DNA from: Gammaproteobacteria bacterium | GTDB taxonomy: Bacteria > Pseudomonadota > Gammaproteobacteria > Nevskiales > Nevskiaceae | Assembly (NCBI GenBank): GCA_026398875.1 | Contig: JAPLSB010000023.1 | Location: 93,787-157,786 of the forward strand | Direction of reading: 5' to 3' | Length of the DNA: 64,000 bases | Part shown: in pieces, positions 9,439 to 18,939 of the stretch | How the letters are laid out: every line of letters starts with the position of its first letter | Position numbering within the stretch: the first letter of the stretch is position 1 | Position numbers and translations under genes: made by a program | The notes under the pieces: model-generated | Databases searched by the model: none | What the model saw: only the letters and a program-made list of their open reading frames with translations | Told to the model about the DNA's origin: nothing

Positions 9439-9660
9439 TGTGGAACCTCCGGTCATCAGCACCGATGGTGGCGCATAGACATAATGTAGTGAACATCTGT
9501 GCACGGCGCAACGATTGTCTGTACACCGACGTGCGTTAGCGCACGTCGCGAGCAATTGCGTGCACGCGTTCACAGTGCTGGCGCCGTCGGGTGGGCCGGC
9601 GGTCGCCCGGCGCTGAAGCGGAGGTTCTTCGCGGTCAGCAACGGCCAGTCGGCAGGATGA

Positions 9661-10722
9661 TCAGCGGTGCACGCGCTCGATCGCCGTGTAGATCACCTCG
9701 CCATAGCCGGTTGCCGTCGCAGTGTTGTTGCCGAGGTAGTTGCCGGCCTTGAAATAGAAGTCCTGGAACGACCACAGCAGGCGCAGGTCGCGGCTGTCGA
9801 TCTCCCGGCCGTCGATGCTGGTCTTGACGATGCCGTCGTCGACGCGAATCTCGTAGCGGAACGACCGGCCTAGCGGCATCGGCAACACGATTCGGGAACT
9901 CTCGCTGCTGCCTGGGCGCTGGAACTGGTTGTAGTCGCCGAACACGACGGTCGTGCCATCGGGATTGCGCTGGAAGATCAGCTTCACCGGCGGCGAGTTA
10001 TCGACGCTGTGCATCTGCGCGAAGATCACCCGCGTCACTGCATTTGCGCGAACCGGCGTCGGCAGGCGGGTCACGATCACCGTGCCGCGCTGGATATGGG
10101 TGCCGCTGAGCCGCCAGTTCGTGGTGTTGCTGCCGAGCACCAGCTGCTCGCGCATTTCCGAGCGCGGGAAGTCCGAACTGCCGGTGGTGCCGGATCCGTT
10201 GACCGGCGCCCAGAACACCGTCTCGCCACCCACGGCCGAGTACCCGGCCTGCGACAGCTGACCCGCTGTCGGGTTGTACCAATACGTCGACGCGTAGTTC
10301 GCCAGATCGGAGGCCGGAATCTCGTCGGCGCCATTCCGGCCGTCTTCGTCGACCGGCAGCGTCAACTTGCCGTAAGTCGACCACGGCAGGCGGCTGGTCG
10401 GCACCGGTGCTGGAGGCGGCGATGGCGCTGGACCTGGCGCAGGTGCAGGCGGCGGTGTCGGCGCAGGTCCCGGCGTCGGCGCAGGTGCAGGCGGCGGCGT
10501 GGCCGGTACCGGTGCAGGCATGTTGTCGGCCCCGCTGGTGGGGTCGGTCGGGCCGCAGCCGGATGCCAGCAGCAACGGCACCAGCAGCGCTGCAACGAAG
10601 ACGGCCTTCAGGCCTGAGCGGACACGCGGGCGACCAGTACCGGTAGCGGCGTGCCGTGAGCCAGGCGTGCGCGACGCGCACGCGGGCTGTTCACGGGCCT
10701 GAAACTGCGCTGATGACGACAT
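9661..10722 (-). CDS. Alginate lyase-like lipoprotein, PL7 family
   Basis: A predicted beta-jelly-roll polyuronate lyase. The three PL7 signature motifs are visible: RSEMRE (187-192), QMH (236-238) and YFKAGNY (323-329), supplying the Arg, Gln, His and Tyr of the active site. The N-terminus has a lipobox LLLASGC (Cys56), unusually far in, followed by a Pro/Ala linker at 69-108. The start at 10722 has GGGGAG eight bases upstream. The enzyme is probably tethered to the outer membrane. Next along the same strand is a Calx-beta/esterase protein, which fits a small polysaccharide-use locus. Substrate specificity cannot be read. Confidence 0.85.
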   Translation of the reverse strand: MSSSAQFQAREQPACASRTPGSRHAATGTGRPRVRSGLKAVFVAALLVPLLLASGCGPTDPTSGADNMPAPVPATPPPAPAPTPGPAPTPPPAPAPGPAPSPPPAPVPTSRLPWSTYGKLTLPVDEDGRNGADEIPASDLANYASTYWYNPTAGQLSQAGYSAVGGETVFWAPVNGSGTTGSSDFPRSEMREQLVLGSNTTNWRLSGTHIQRGTVIVTRLPTPVRANAVTRVIFAQMHSVDNSPPVKLIFQRNPDGTTVVFGDYNQFQRPGSSESSRIVLPMPLGRSFRYEIRVDDGIVKTSIDGREIDSRDLRLLWSFQDFYFKAGNYLGNNTATATGYGEVIYTAIERVHR

Positions 10723-10891
10723 TGCTGCTCCCCGGATGAATGCGCTGGCGGCCAGGTCTTTTCGGCCCCGTGCAGGGCATGGTCCGCGGCGGATTATCGC
10801 GGCAGTCGCGACGGATTCATCGCCGGAGAAACAGACCAGTCGCCGTTTCGATGCTGCCGGCAAGTGGTCTGTCCCCGGGTCTGGAGTGCGC

Positions 10892-13800
10892 TCAGCGCAG
10901 CGCCGGGAGAATGCCGATCCGGGTCAGGAACGCCAGTTCGACGCTGCGTGATTCCTCGAGCTTGCCGGCATCGCTGGTCCAGTCGTGGCCGAGCCCGGCC
11001 TGGTTCTGGAAATCGCAGTCCTGCCCCAGCAGACGGATCTGCGTGCAGAGGTTCAGGTTGGCCGTCTGCGCGAACACGACATCGGCGTCGCCATGGAAGA
11101 ACAGGAACGGCGCGATCGCGGCATCGATCTGCCGGTCAGGGCTGATCGCGTCGACGAAGCTGCCGAAGCGGGCACGCTGGGAACGGCCGAGCGCTGCGTC
11201 GTCCGAGGTCGAGGTGACACCGGAGCGCAGCACCACGGCAGCGGCACGGGCCGTCGGCGTGCTGCCGGTCGGCACGGTCGCCGGCGGTTCGAGCAGCGCC
11301 GCCCAGACCGCATTGCCGCCGCCGGAACTTGATCCGGCAACCACCACGCGGGCGGCATCGATGCCCAGCTGTGCCGCGTTGTCCTGTGCCCACTTCAGCA
11401 CGCGCCGGGCGTCGTCGGCATGGACGTAGGCATAGGTGCCGAAGCGATCGTTGACGCGCTGGTCCGGCGCGATCACGACCATGCCGTGCTCGTCGGCGAG
11501 ATTCCTCGCGCGGTTCGACGGCTGGCCGCCGCGCGCCCAGCCGCCGCCACTCCAGTCGATGTATGCCGCGCGCCGGTCGGTGGCGCGCCAGCCCGGCGGC
11601 TGAATCACGAAGGCGCGCAGCGGCACGACGCCGTCGGTGCGGATCACGTGGCTCTGGCTGCTGCCGGCGACGGTCGTCGGCGTATTGGCCACGGCGTCGA
11701 TGGTCGTCGTCAGCGTCAGGCTGGAACTGGTAGCGCCGACCTTCAGCGTGACCACCTTGTCGGTCGAGAAGGTCGGCGGCAGCACCGTTCGCACGGTGAT
11801 CCGATCGCCGTCGCTGGCGGTGCCGGCAGAACTCCGGTACGCGCCATCGTTGATCCGGTACTGCCCGCCGGTGACGGTCACCGTCTGCGGGCCGCCGGCG
11901 TTGCTGACCGTGATCGGCTCGGTGGTCTGCACCGAGCCCGGCAATGCCAGGCCACCGGTGTAGATCGAGGCCGGCGCCAGCGTGAAGCGTGCAGGGCGCG
12001 CGGGCGCCGACTCGCTGCGTACTTGCCAGGTCGTCGTGGCGTTGCCGATGGTCACGTTGCCGGTGTAGTTCCGGGCGTACTCCGGGCCGATGTCGATGCG
12101 CAGGCGCAGGCCGTCACCCCAGCGGACCAGGCCGGGCGACGCGGTGAACGGCGCGTCGTTGACGCTGTACGACAGCCCTGCGCTGACCGTGATCGACACC
12201 GGCACATTGATGCCCTTGATCGGCATCGCTGGCGTGATCGCCGGCGTGCTGATCGGCACGGCATTGCTGAGCGGCAGCTGCAGCACATCGGGCATGCGGT
12301 CTTCGGGTGCTGCGGTGGCGACGCTGAAGCGGGTGCTGAAGGCGCCGATGGTCAGCGTGGCCTCGGTCCGTTCGTCGCGCATCGGCGCGGCGATGATCCC
12401 CAAGCGCAGCGTGTCGCCGTTGACGACGATGCCCGGAAGGTCGGTGTAGGCGCCGCCATTCAAGCGATAGCGGCCATTGCGGATGCTGATCCGGGCCGGT
12501 GCCGCGAGACCGGCAACGACCGCCGCATCGCTGCTGCCGAGCAACAGCGGAAAGCTCTGCACGCTGCCCAGCGTGAACGCCCGCGGGCTGGCCTTGCCAT
12601 CGGCCGCCGTGACCGAAAAGCGCGCGCTCTGCTGACCAATCCGCAGTTCGGCCGTCGTCACGCTGCTGCTGCCGGCGGTGACCGATACGCGGACCCGCCG
12701 GCCGGAGCTGATCGTGCCGGGTGCGGTCGTCCACGCGCCGCTGTCGATCTGGTAGCTGCCGCCGGTCACCGAGATGCGGGTGCCGGCATCGATTCCGGCC
12801 ACGGTGATCGGCGCGCTGATCACGTTGCTGCCGGCCGCCGCCGAGAATGCCGGCTCGAAGCCGAACGGCTCCGGCGTGGTGTCGCGCAGTCGCGTTTCCA
12901 GTACGAAGTCGGCGACCGCGCTGCCGATGCTCAGCCGGGCGCTGCTGCTGGTGGCGAAGGCCGTCGACGCCTGCGCGCGCAATTCGACGATGTCGCCGTC
13001 GGCGATGCTGCCGGATGCCTCGGTGAACGGCCGGCCGTTGATGCTGTAGCTGCCGCCGGTGATCGAGATCGCGGTTGGTGCGGCCAGCCCGAGGATCTGT
13101 ACGGCGTCGCTGGTCTGCACGCTGCCCGGCTCGAGATCGGCCAGTGGCGTGAATGCGAACGGCTGCGGTGTGCCGGCGTCGCCACCCTGATCGTCGTCGA
13201 TGATCGTGCCGGTGCCGGTCGCGCGATCGAGCCGTCCGCGACCGGTGGGAGCGCTCAAGCTCAGCGTCAGCGTTTCATCGGCTTCCTTGACGCTGTCGCC
13301 GATCACCGGCACTTCGACGATCTGCGTGGCGACGCCGCTGGCGAAGCTCAGCGTGCCTGAAGTCGCCTGGTATTCGCTGCCGGCCTTCGCGGTGCCATTG
13401 TTCGTGGCGTAGCTGACGGTCACCGTCGCGCTGGGCGTCGGACGAGCCGAGACGACGAACTGCAGCGTCCTGCGCTCGCCATTGCCCTCGGTCACCGAAG
13501 CATCGGCGACCGACAGCAGGATGTCGGCGGGCGGCGTGTCGTCGTCGAGGATCGTGCCGGTGCCACGGCGCTTGCCGAGTTGCAGTCCATCGGGCTGCGA
13601 CAGGTTGACGGAGAAGGTTTCGTCGCGTTCCGCCGCCGCATCGCCATCGATCCTGACGGTGAACGTCTGGCGCGTCTGGCCGCGCAGGAAGTAGATCACC
13701 CGGTTCGCGGCGTCGTAGTCGCTGCCGGATACTGCGGTGCCATCGGCGGTTTCGACCCGCACCGACACGCGCTTGTCAGCCTTTTCCGAAAGCGACACGG

Positions 13801-14035
13801 TGAAGTCCATCGTCTGCTTCGCCAGCTTCCGCGCACCTTCGACCACTTCGACATCATCGATGCTGACGGTCGGCTTGGCGGCGAGTGCCGTGCCCATCGG
13901 GATCAGCGCGAGCAGCACCAGCGACAGGGCGCGCGACAGGGGGCGACGGCGCCGTGCTGAAGTCCGCAGACGGAACGGAGAACCTTGCGAAGCAGTGGCC
14001 GAGCCTGGCCGGCCGAGCTGAAGCGGATCGTTCAT
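10892..14035 (-). CDS. Secreted Calx-beta / repeat / esterase fusion
   Basis: A 1047-residue multidomain exoprotein. After a signal peptide (ends about ALAA, residue 53) come two Calx-beta domains (about 54-285, each with the acidic ERDETFSVNLS or EADETLTLSLS strand and a DDD end). Then follow about five units of about 90 residues of the type TGGSYxINxGxxxxxxGxIxxGDxVxxR (about 290-770). The last part is an alpha/beta-hydrolase esterase with nucleophile GSSSG (Ser903), HGDAD (Asp983) and GLGHDW (His1017), resembling polyhydroxyalkanoate-depolymerase or feruloyl-type esterases. It lies beside the PL7 lyase gene. The adhesive repeats may place the esterase on a polymer. Confidence 0.82.
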   Translation of the reverse strand: MNDPLQLGRPGSATASQGSPFRLRTSARRRRPLSRALSLVLLALIPMGTALAAKPTVSIDDVEVVEGARKLAKQTMDFTVSLSEKADKRVSVRVETADGTAVSGSDYDAANRVIYFLRGQTRQTFTVRIDGDAAAERDETFSVNLSQPDGLQLGKRRGTGTILDDDTPPADILLSVADASVTEGNGERRTLQFVVSARPTPSATVTVSYATNNGTAKAGSEYQATSGTLSFASGVATQIVEVPVIGDSVKEADETLTLSLSAPTGRGRLDRATGTGTIIDDDQGGDAGTPQPFAFTPLADLEPGSVQTSDAVQILGLAAPTAISITGGSYSINGRPFTEASGSIADGDIVELRAQASTAFATSSSARLSIGSAVADFVLETRLRDTTPEPFGFEPAFSAAAGSNVISAPITVAGIDAGTRISVTGGSYQIDSGAWTTAPGTISSGRRVRVSVTAGSSSVTTAELRIGQQSARFSVTAADGKASPRAFTLGSVQSFPLLLGSSDAAVVAGLAAPARISIRNGRYRLNGGAYTDLPGIVVNGDTLRLGIIAAPMRDERTEATLTIGAFSTRFSVATAAPEDRMPDVLQLPLSNAVPISTPAITPAMPIKGINVPVSITVSAGLSYSVNDAPFTASPGLVRWGDGLRLRIDIGPEYARNYTGNVTIGNATTTWQVRSESAPARPARFTLAPASIYTGGLALPGSVQTTEPITVSNAGGPQTVTVTGGQYRINDGAYRSSAGTASDGDRITVRTVLPPTFSTDKVVTLKVGATSSSLTLTTTIDAVANTPTTVAGSSQSHVIRTDGVVPLRAFVIQPPGWRATDRRAAYIDWSGGGWARGGQPSNRARNLADEHGMVVIAPDQRVNDRFGTYAYVHADDARRVLKWAQDNAAQLGIDAARVVVAGSSSGGGNAVWAALLEPPATVPTGSTPTARAAAVVLRSGVTSTSDDAALGRSQRARFGSFVDAISPDRQIDAAIAPFLFFHGDADVVFAQTANLNLCTQIRLLGQDCDFQNQAGLGHDWTSDAGKLEESRSVELAFLTRIGILPALR

Positions 14036-14295
14036 CCGTTTTGCTGTGCTGTGGTGGTGAGTCGGAGGGGCACTAGTTTGCCTGTGCCGCGCCCTTCATC
14101 GACGAGTGGTGCACGGCGTTGGCCGTGCTTTCGCCAGCAAGTTTGGTGCAAGCGATATGTACGCTTGTGACGCAGCGCGCAATTGCCCGCATGGATCACC
14201 ACACGGCGCCCGGCCGGACGCGCCGATGCTGTGCCACGAGATCAAGCTGCGCTGCCCGATGCCCGCTGGCACGCCGCAGCAGTCAGAATCGCGCC

Positions 14296-15990
14296 ATGCA
14301 TCCGATCCCGATCCCGATCCCGCTGGTCCGCCTGTGCCTGTGTCTGTTCCTTGCTGCCGTTGCGCCGCCGCTGGCCGCGCAGGCGGATCCGCCGCTCGAC
14401 CCGCCCGCCGCTGCAGCCGCGGAGACGCCACCGGTCAGCGAAGCAGCGGCAGCGGTCGCAGCGTCGCAGTCGCGCTGGTTCGATGATGGCCGGCTGCGAC
14501 GCGAAGCGCGCGAGGCGGTCGACCTGCTGGTGGCGTCGCCCGAGCATGGCCTGGCGGCCGATGACTACGACGCCGCCACGCTGGAGAAGGCGGTGGCGCA
14601 TGCCGAGGCGGTTGGCAAGTTGAACGAAGCCGCCGTGGCCGCGCTGGAGCCGGCCCTGACTGCGGCGCTGCTGCACTACTTGAACGATCTGCATTTCGGC
14701 CGGATCGATCCGGCCGACATCGATCAGCGCTTCGCCTCGACCCGGCGCCCCGATTTCGACATGCGCCTGCTGCTTGACGAAGCGCTGGCCCGGCACCGTC
14801 TGCCCGCGTTCGCTGCAGCGCTGGCGCCGCAGGTGCCAGCCTACGGACGCTTGCAGGGCGCGCTGGCCGAATACCGCCGGCTGGCCGCCGACAGCAGCGC
14901 ATGGCAGCAGCCGCTGCCGGCGTTGCCGGGTGCCGGCCGCAATCGGCCGGGCAAGCTGGTGCCAGGCCAGACCTGGTCCGGCGTCGCCGTGCTGGCGGCG
15001 CGGCTGCGGGCACTCGGCGATCTCGATGCCGATATCGCGGTCGCCCCGCTGTTCTATGTCGAGCCGGTGGTCAGCGCCGTGCGCCGCTTCCAGGAGCGGC
15101 ATGGGCTGCCGGCCGATGGCGTGCTTGGCAAGTCCAGCATTGCTGCGCTGGGCGTGACGCCGGCCAGCCGCGTGCAGCAGATCGAGCTGACGCTCGAGCG
15201 CGCTCGCTGGACGCCGCTGCTGCAGGCGAAGCGGATGATCGTCATCAACATTCCGGAGTTCGTGCTGCGTGCCTACGAGGTCGGCGAGCAGTCCGTGGAC
15301 GTGCGCGAGGAAATGAAGGTGATCGTCGGCAAGGCGCTCGATACCCGCACGCCGCTGTTCGACGAGGCGATGCGTTTCATCGAGTTCAGCCCGTACTGGA
15401 ACGTGCCGCCGTCGATTGCCCGCGCCGAACTGGTGCCGAAGCTGCGCGTGAAGCCCGGCCAGTGGAATCGCGAAGGCTACGAGTTCGTGCTGGCCGATGG
15501 CAGCGTGCAGACCGCGCTGAACAAGTCCGGGCTCGATGCGGTGATGCGCGGCGCGGCGCGCATCCGCCAGCGGCCGGGCGAACGCAATGCGCTCGGCGAC
15601 ATCAAGTTCGTGTTCCCGAACAGCGACAACATCTACCTGCACCACACGCCGTCGGTCGGGCTGTTCGAACGCGAGCGCCGCGATTTCAGCCACGGCTGCA
15701 TTCGCGTCGAGCAGCCGCTGGCGCTGGCCGAGTTCGTGCTGAAGCCGATGCCGGAATGGACCGAAGCGCGGATCCGCGACGCGATGACCGCCGGCAAGTC
15801 GGCTACCCTGAAGCTCGCCGAGCCGGTGCAGGTGCTGATCGCCTACGGCACCGCGCTGGTCAAGCAGGGTCGCATCCACTTTTTCGACGACATCTACGGA
15901 CACGACCGCCTGCTCGATGAAGCCCTGCGCCGGCGCAGCACGCGACGATCCGCAGACCCGCAGCCGACTTCCGAACCGGAGACGCCATGA
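14296..15990 (+). CDS. ldtD: L,D-transpeptidase, YcbB type
   Basis: Forms 3-3 crosslinks in peptidoglycan in the periplasm. The 564 residues have the usual order: signal peptide, scaffold domain (VDLLVASPEHGLAADDY), a peptidoglycan-binding segment (VSAVRRFQERHGLPADGVLG) and a YkuD catalytic domain with SHGCIRVE, catalytic Cys468. I start at 14296 where MHPIPIPIPLVRLCLCLFL gives a signal sequence; the frame upstream to 14119 is Arg-rich and not credible. The gene overlaps mepK by four bases, the same gene order as E. coli ycbB-ycbK. Confidence 0.93.
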   Translation: MHPIPIPIPLVRLCLCLFLAAVAPPLAAQADPPLDPPAAAAAETPPVSEAAAAVAASQSRWFDDGRLRREAREAVDLLVASPEHGLAADDYDAATLEKAVAHAEAVGKLNEAAVAALEPALTAALLHYLNDLHFGRIDPADIDQRFASTRRPDFDMRLLLDEALARHRLPAFAAALAPQVPAYGRLQGALAEYRRLAADSSAWQQPLPALPGAGRNRPGKLVPGQTWSGVAVLAARLRALGDLDADIAVAPLFYVEPVVSAVRRFQERHGLPADGVLGKSSIAALGVTPASRVQQIELTLERARWTPLLQAKRMIVINIPEFVLRAYEVGEQSVDVREEMKVIVGKALDTRTPLFDEAMRFIEFSPYWNVPPSIARAELVPKLRVKPGQWNREGYEFVLADGSVQTALNKSGLDAVMRGAARIRQRPGERNALGDIKFVFPNSDNIYLHHTPSVGLFERERRDFSHGCIRVEQPLALAEFVLKPMPEWTEARIRDAMTAGKSATLKLAEPVQVLIAYGTALVKQGRIHFFDDIYGHDRLLDEALRRRSTRRSADPQPTSEPETP

Positions 15991-16580
15991 CCGACGATCA
16001 ACACGGCCACGCACGACGGCGCTTCCTGCGTCAGGTCGCCGGCGCCGCCACCGCACTGCTGCCGGGCTGGGCGGCCAGCGAGGCCGCTGCATTTGCCCCG
16101 TCGGTGCTGTCCGACGCCGAAGGCCTGCGCAAGCTGGCGATGCAGCACACGCACACCGGCGAGCGCATCGAGATCGCCTACGCCAGCGGCAGCCAGTACC
16201 TGCCTGACGCGCTGGGCTCGCTGAACCATTTCCTGCGCGATCACTACAACGGCCAGACCGGCCGCATCGATCCGGCGCTGTTCGACGTGATGCATCGGGT
16301 GCACAGCCTGCTTGGCATCGACGAGCGGTCCAGCGTCCGCTTCGAAGTGATCTCCGGCTATCGCTCGCCGGCCACCAACCGCTTCCTGCGCAAGACCCGT
16401 GGCGGCGGTGTTGCCAACCGCAGCCTGCACATGGAAGGGCAGGCAATCGACGTGCGGTTGACCGGCGTGCCGCTGGCTGAACTGCGCGACGCCGCGCTGG
16501 CGCTGAAGGCCGGTGGCGTCGGCTATTACCCCGGCGAGCAGTTCGTGCATATCGATACCGGGCGGGTGCGCAGCTGGTAG
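15987..16580 (+). CDS. mepK: Murein endopeptidase, DUF882
   Basis: Predicted zinc endopeptidase cleaving peptidoglycan crosslinks, including 3-3 links in E. coli MepK. The 197 residues show a Tat signal (RRRFLRQVAG) and the metal and active-site blocks SGYRSPATN, SLHMEGQAIDV and FVHIDTG. It starts at the ATGA overlap with ldtD, so translation is coupled. An enzyme that makes L,D crosslinks and one that opens them are thus made together. Confidence 0.92.
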   Translation: MTDDQHGHARRRFLRQVAGAATALLPGWAASEAAAFAPSVLSDAEGLRKLAMQHTHTGERIEIAYASGSQYLPDALGSLNHFLRDHYNGQTGRIDPALFDVMHRVHSLLGIDERSSVRFEVISGYRSPATNRFLRKTRGGGVANRSLHMEGQAIDVRLTGVPLAELRDAALALKAGGVGYYPGEQFVHIDTGRVRSW

Positions 16581-16648
16581 CCCCCGCGGCGGGTGAACGA
16601 TCGTGCACAATTTGCGCCGCACGACCTTCCCGCCGAGATTGACCGCCG

Positions 16649-17755
16649 ATGTCCGCCGTTCCGAAAGCCCGCCGCTCCTCCCGCGCCGCGCGCACTGCGC
16701 GCCGCCTCGTCAACCTGCGCGATCGCATCTTCGACGCGCAGCAGCTGGTGCAGTCCGAGCGCACGCCGTACGACCTGATTCTTGAAGACGGCATCGTTCG
16801 GCTTCGCGCTTATCGGCCGCTGCCGGGTGTGGCCGTGCGCCACGCGGTGCCGGTGGTGCTGGTGGCTCCGCTCGCGGTCAACATGTCGATCTACGACCTG
16901 TTCCCGGAGCGCAGCCTGATCGGCGACCTGCTGTCGCGCGGCTTCGTGGTCTATCTGATCGACTGGGGCCGTCCCGGCGCCGGACAGGATCACTGGCGGC
17001 TCAAGACCTACATCACCCGGCTGATGCCGGCGCTGCTGGCCCGGGTCCGCGAACACGCCGGCTGCCAGGCGCTGTCGCTGCACGGCTGGAGCTTCGGCGG
17101 CCTGTTCGCCTATGCCTACACCGCGTGGAGCGGCGATGCCGACATCCGCAATCTGGTGCTGGTCGGCGCGCCTTGCGATTACCACGACAACGGCGCGCTC
17201 GGGCAGCAGTACCAGCGCATCAGCCGCGTCGTGCGCCGGCTCGGCCGCGTGCCGGGCCTGCGTCCGCATGCCACGCCGGCGCGCTGGTGGCGAGCGCCGG
17301 GCTGGCTCAACAGCGTGCTGTACAAGCTGACGGCACCGCTGGCCAGCGTCCGCCCGTATCTCGACCTGCTGGCCGAGCTTGATGACCGCGACAAGGTTTC
17401 GGCACATGCGACCAACGCCGCCTTTCTGGATGACATGGTGGCCTACCCGGGCGGCGTGATTCAGGACGTGGTCCAGCACCTGTGGACCGACAACGTGCTG
17501 GCGCAGGGCCGGCTGCCGATTCCGGGCAGCGACGCCCATCTGTCTGCTGTTGGCGCCAACCTGCTGCTGGTGGTCGGACGCGGCGATCCGATCGTCACGC
17601 CCGCTTGCGCCAAGGCACTGCTGCGCCTCGTCGCCAGCGCCGACGCCGAGGTGCTCGAGGTGCCGGGCGGGCACATGGCGATCGTCTCCGGCAATCAGGC
17701 GCCGCAGACGGTCTGGCCGCAGGTCGGTGCCTGGCTGGCGGCACGCTCGAACTAG
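16649..17755 (+). CDS. PhaC-like alpha/beta hydrolase
   Basis: A 368-residue alpha/beta-hydrolase with the layout of PHA-synthase-like proteins (VPVVLVAPLAVNMSIYDLFPERSLIGDLLSRGFVVYLIDWG). The nucleophile elbow is HGWSFGG with Ser148, whereas true PHA synthases have Cys in G-x-C-x-G. Asp of GRGDPIVTP and His of GGHMAIV complete a triad. So a hydrolase or acyltransferase is more likely than a polymerase. It follows mepK by 68 bp on the same strand. Confidence 0.8.
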   Translation: MSAVPKARRSSRAARTARRLVNLRDRIFDAQQLVQSERTPYDLILEDGIVRLRAYRPLPGVAVRHAVPVVLVAPLAVNMSIYDLFPERSLIGDLLSRGFVVYLIDWGRPGAGQDHWRLKTYITRLMPALLARVREHAGCQALSLHGWSFGGLFAYAYTAWSGDADIRNLVLVGAPCDYHDNGALGQQYQRISRVVRRLGRVPGLRPHATPARWWRAPGWLNSVLYKLTAPLASVRPYLDLLAELDDRDKVSAHATNAAFLDDMVAYPGGVIQDVVQHLWTDNVLAQGRLPIPGSDAHLSAVGANLLLVVGRGDPIVTPACAKALLRLVASADAEVLEVPGGHMAIVSGNQAPQTVWPQVGAWLAARSN

Positions 17756-17771
17756 CGCAGCGCCCGCCGGC

Positions 17772-18818
17772 TCAGCGGGACGGTGGCCGAGGTGGCGGCG
17801 TCTGAGCGGCACCCGTCGTCCTGCCGTCGGCGGTTGCTGCTGACGCCGACGGCAGCGTGATCGCTTCGCTGTACGCGAAGCGCCACGGGTGTTCGCGCTC
17901 CTCGGCATCGCGGCGGCGGAACTCGCCGGGCGATATGCCGACCCGCCGCTTGAACGCCTTCGAAAAGCTGAACGCATCCTGGTAGCCGACCCGCATCGCG
18001 ACCTGCTCCAGCTTGTCGTCGGTGTCGACCAGCAGCCGCATCGCCTGCTGCAGCCGCACGCTGCGCAGGTAGTTCAGCGGCGTATCGCCCATCGCCACCC
18101 GGAAGCGCTCGGCGAGCACCGTCCGCGACATGCCGACGGCATGGGCCAGTCCGTCGAGCGTCCAGGCGGCCGCGCAGTCGCCGTGCATCAGCGTCACGGA
18201 ACGGCGCACGGCGTCGTCACGCGGGCCCGGCTGGAAGCCGGCGACCGGCGCGTGATGCGCCAGCAGGTCGCGCATCAGGTAGACGAACAGCAGGTCGGTC
18301 AGCGCATGCAGCGCCAGCTCCGCACCGGCATCAGTTCCGTCCGCCTCCGGGCTCAGCAGCGACAGCGCCAGCGACATTGGCCCGAGCCGCGGAATCGCTT
18401 CGGCCCGCAGCAGGTGCCAGCCGGGCAGTGCCGCGAAGAACGGATGGACCGGCCGGTTCCACAGCTGGTAAGCGCCGCTGATCAACGCCGGTGCCGGCGC
18501 TGACGCAGCACCATTGTCGGTACTGACCGATGTCGGATCGGTCATCGACATCGGCTGTTCGCGCAAGCCGGCCAGCGAGGCCTGCCGGGCAATGCGGTGT
18601 TCGCAGCCGCGCGCCATCAGCACGATATCGCCGGTCTGCAACGGCAATGGCGCGTCGAGATCGGGCGCGTGCAGCCACAGCGGACCGGCCAGCACGACGT
18701 GAAAGCCGAGGCTGCGATCGCACGGAAAGCGCAGCACCGTGCTGGCTGGCAACGCGCGCGCGTGCAGCAGGCGGCGGCGCAGCCCGGCGTGATGGAAAAG
18801 GTCGGCAAGCAGGTCCAT
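17772..18818 (-). CDS. AraC-family regulator with cupin domain
   Basis: A 348-residue protein: an N-terminal cupin-like sensor (LPLQTGDIVLMARGCEHRI), a linker, and two C-terminal helix-turn-helix motifs (LDGLAHAVGMSRTVLAERFRVAMG and LEQVAMRVGYQDAFSFSKAFKR-type spacing), followed by an unusually long Pro/Ala tail. It is divergent from the NmrA-type reductase gene at 18940, the usual arrangement for an AraC regulator and its target. The 121-bp gap should hold both promoters. Confidence 0.88.
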   Translation of the reverse strand: MDLLADLFHHAGLRRRLLHARALPASTVLRFPCDRSLGFHVVLAGPLWLHAPDLDAPLPLQTGDIVLMARGCEHRIARQASLAGLREQPMSMTDPTSVSTDNGAASAPAPALISGAYQLWNRPVHPFFAALPGWHLLRAEAIPRLGPMSLALSLLSPEADGTDAGAELALHALTDLLFVYLMRDLLAHHAPVAGFQPGPRDDAVRRSVTLMHGDCAAAWTLDGLAHAVGMSRTVLAERFRVAMGDTPLNYLRSVRLQQAMRLLVDTDDKLEQVAMRVGYQDAFSFSKAFKRRVGISPGEFRRRDAEEREHPWRFAYSEAITLPSASAATADGRTTGAAQTPPPRPPSR

Positions 18819-18939
18819 GGATGGTCTCGTCAGCGATCAATCACGAACGCAAAGACATTCTATTCCTACGTGAAGCCATTTCGCGTTCGGGCTGCGACTT
18901 GGAAAATCGCGACACTGTCCATCTCGCACGGAGTTCGCA

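Noticed and set aside
11420..13360. 646-codon plus-strand ORF
   Set aside because: Antisense to the Calx-beta/esterase gene; composition is typical of a GC shadow frame.
14242..16794. 850-codon minus-strand ORF
   Set aside because: Antisense to ldtD and mepK, both with full motifs.
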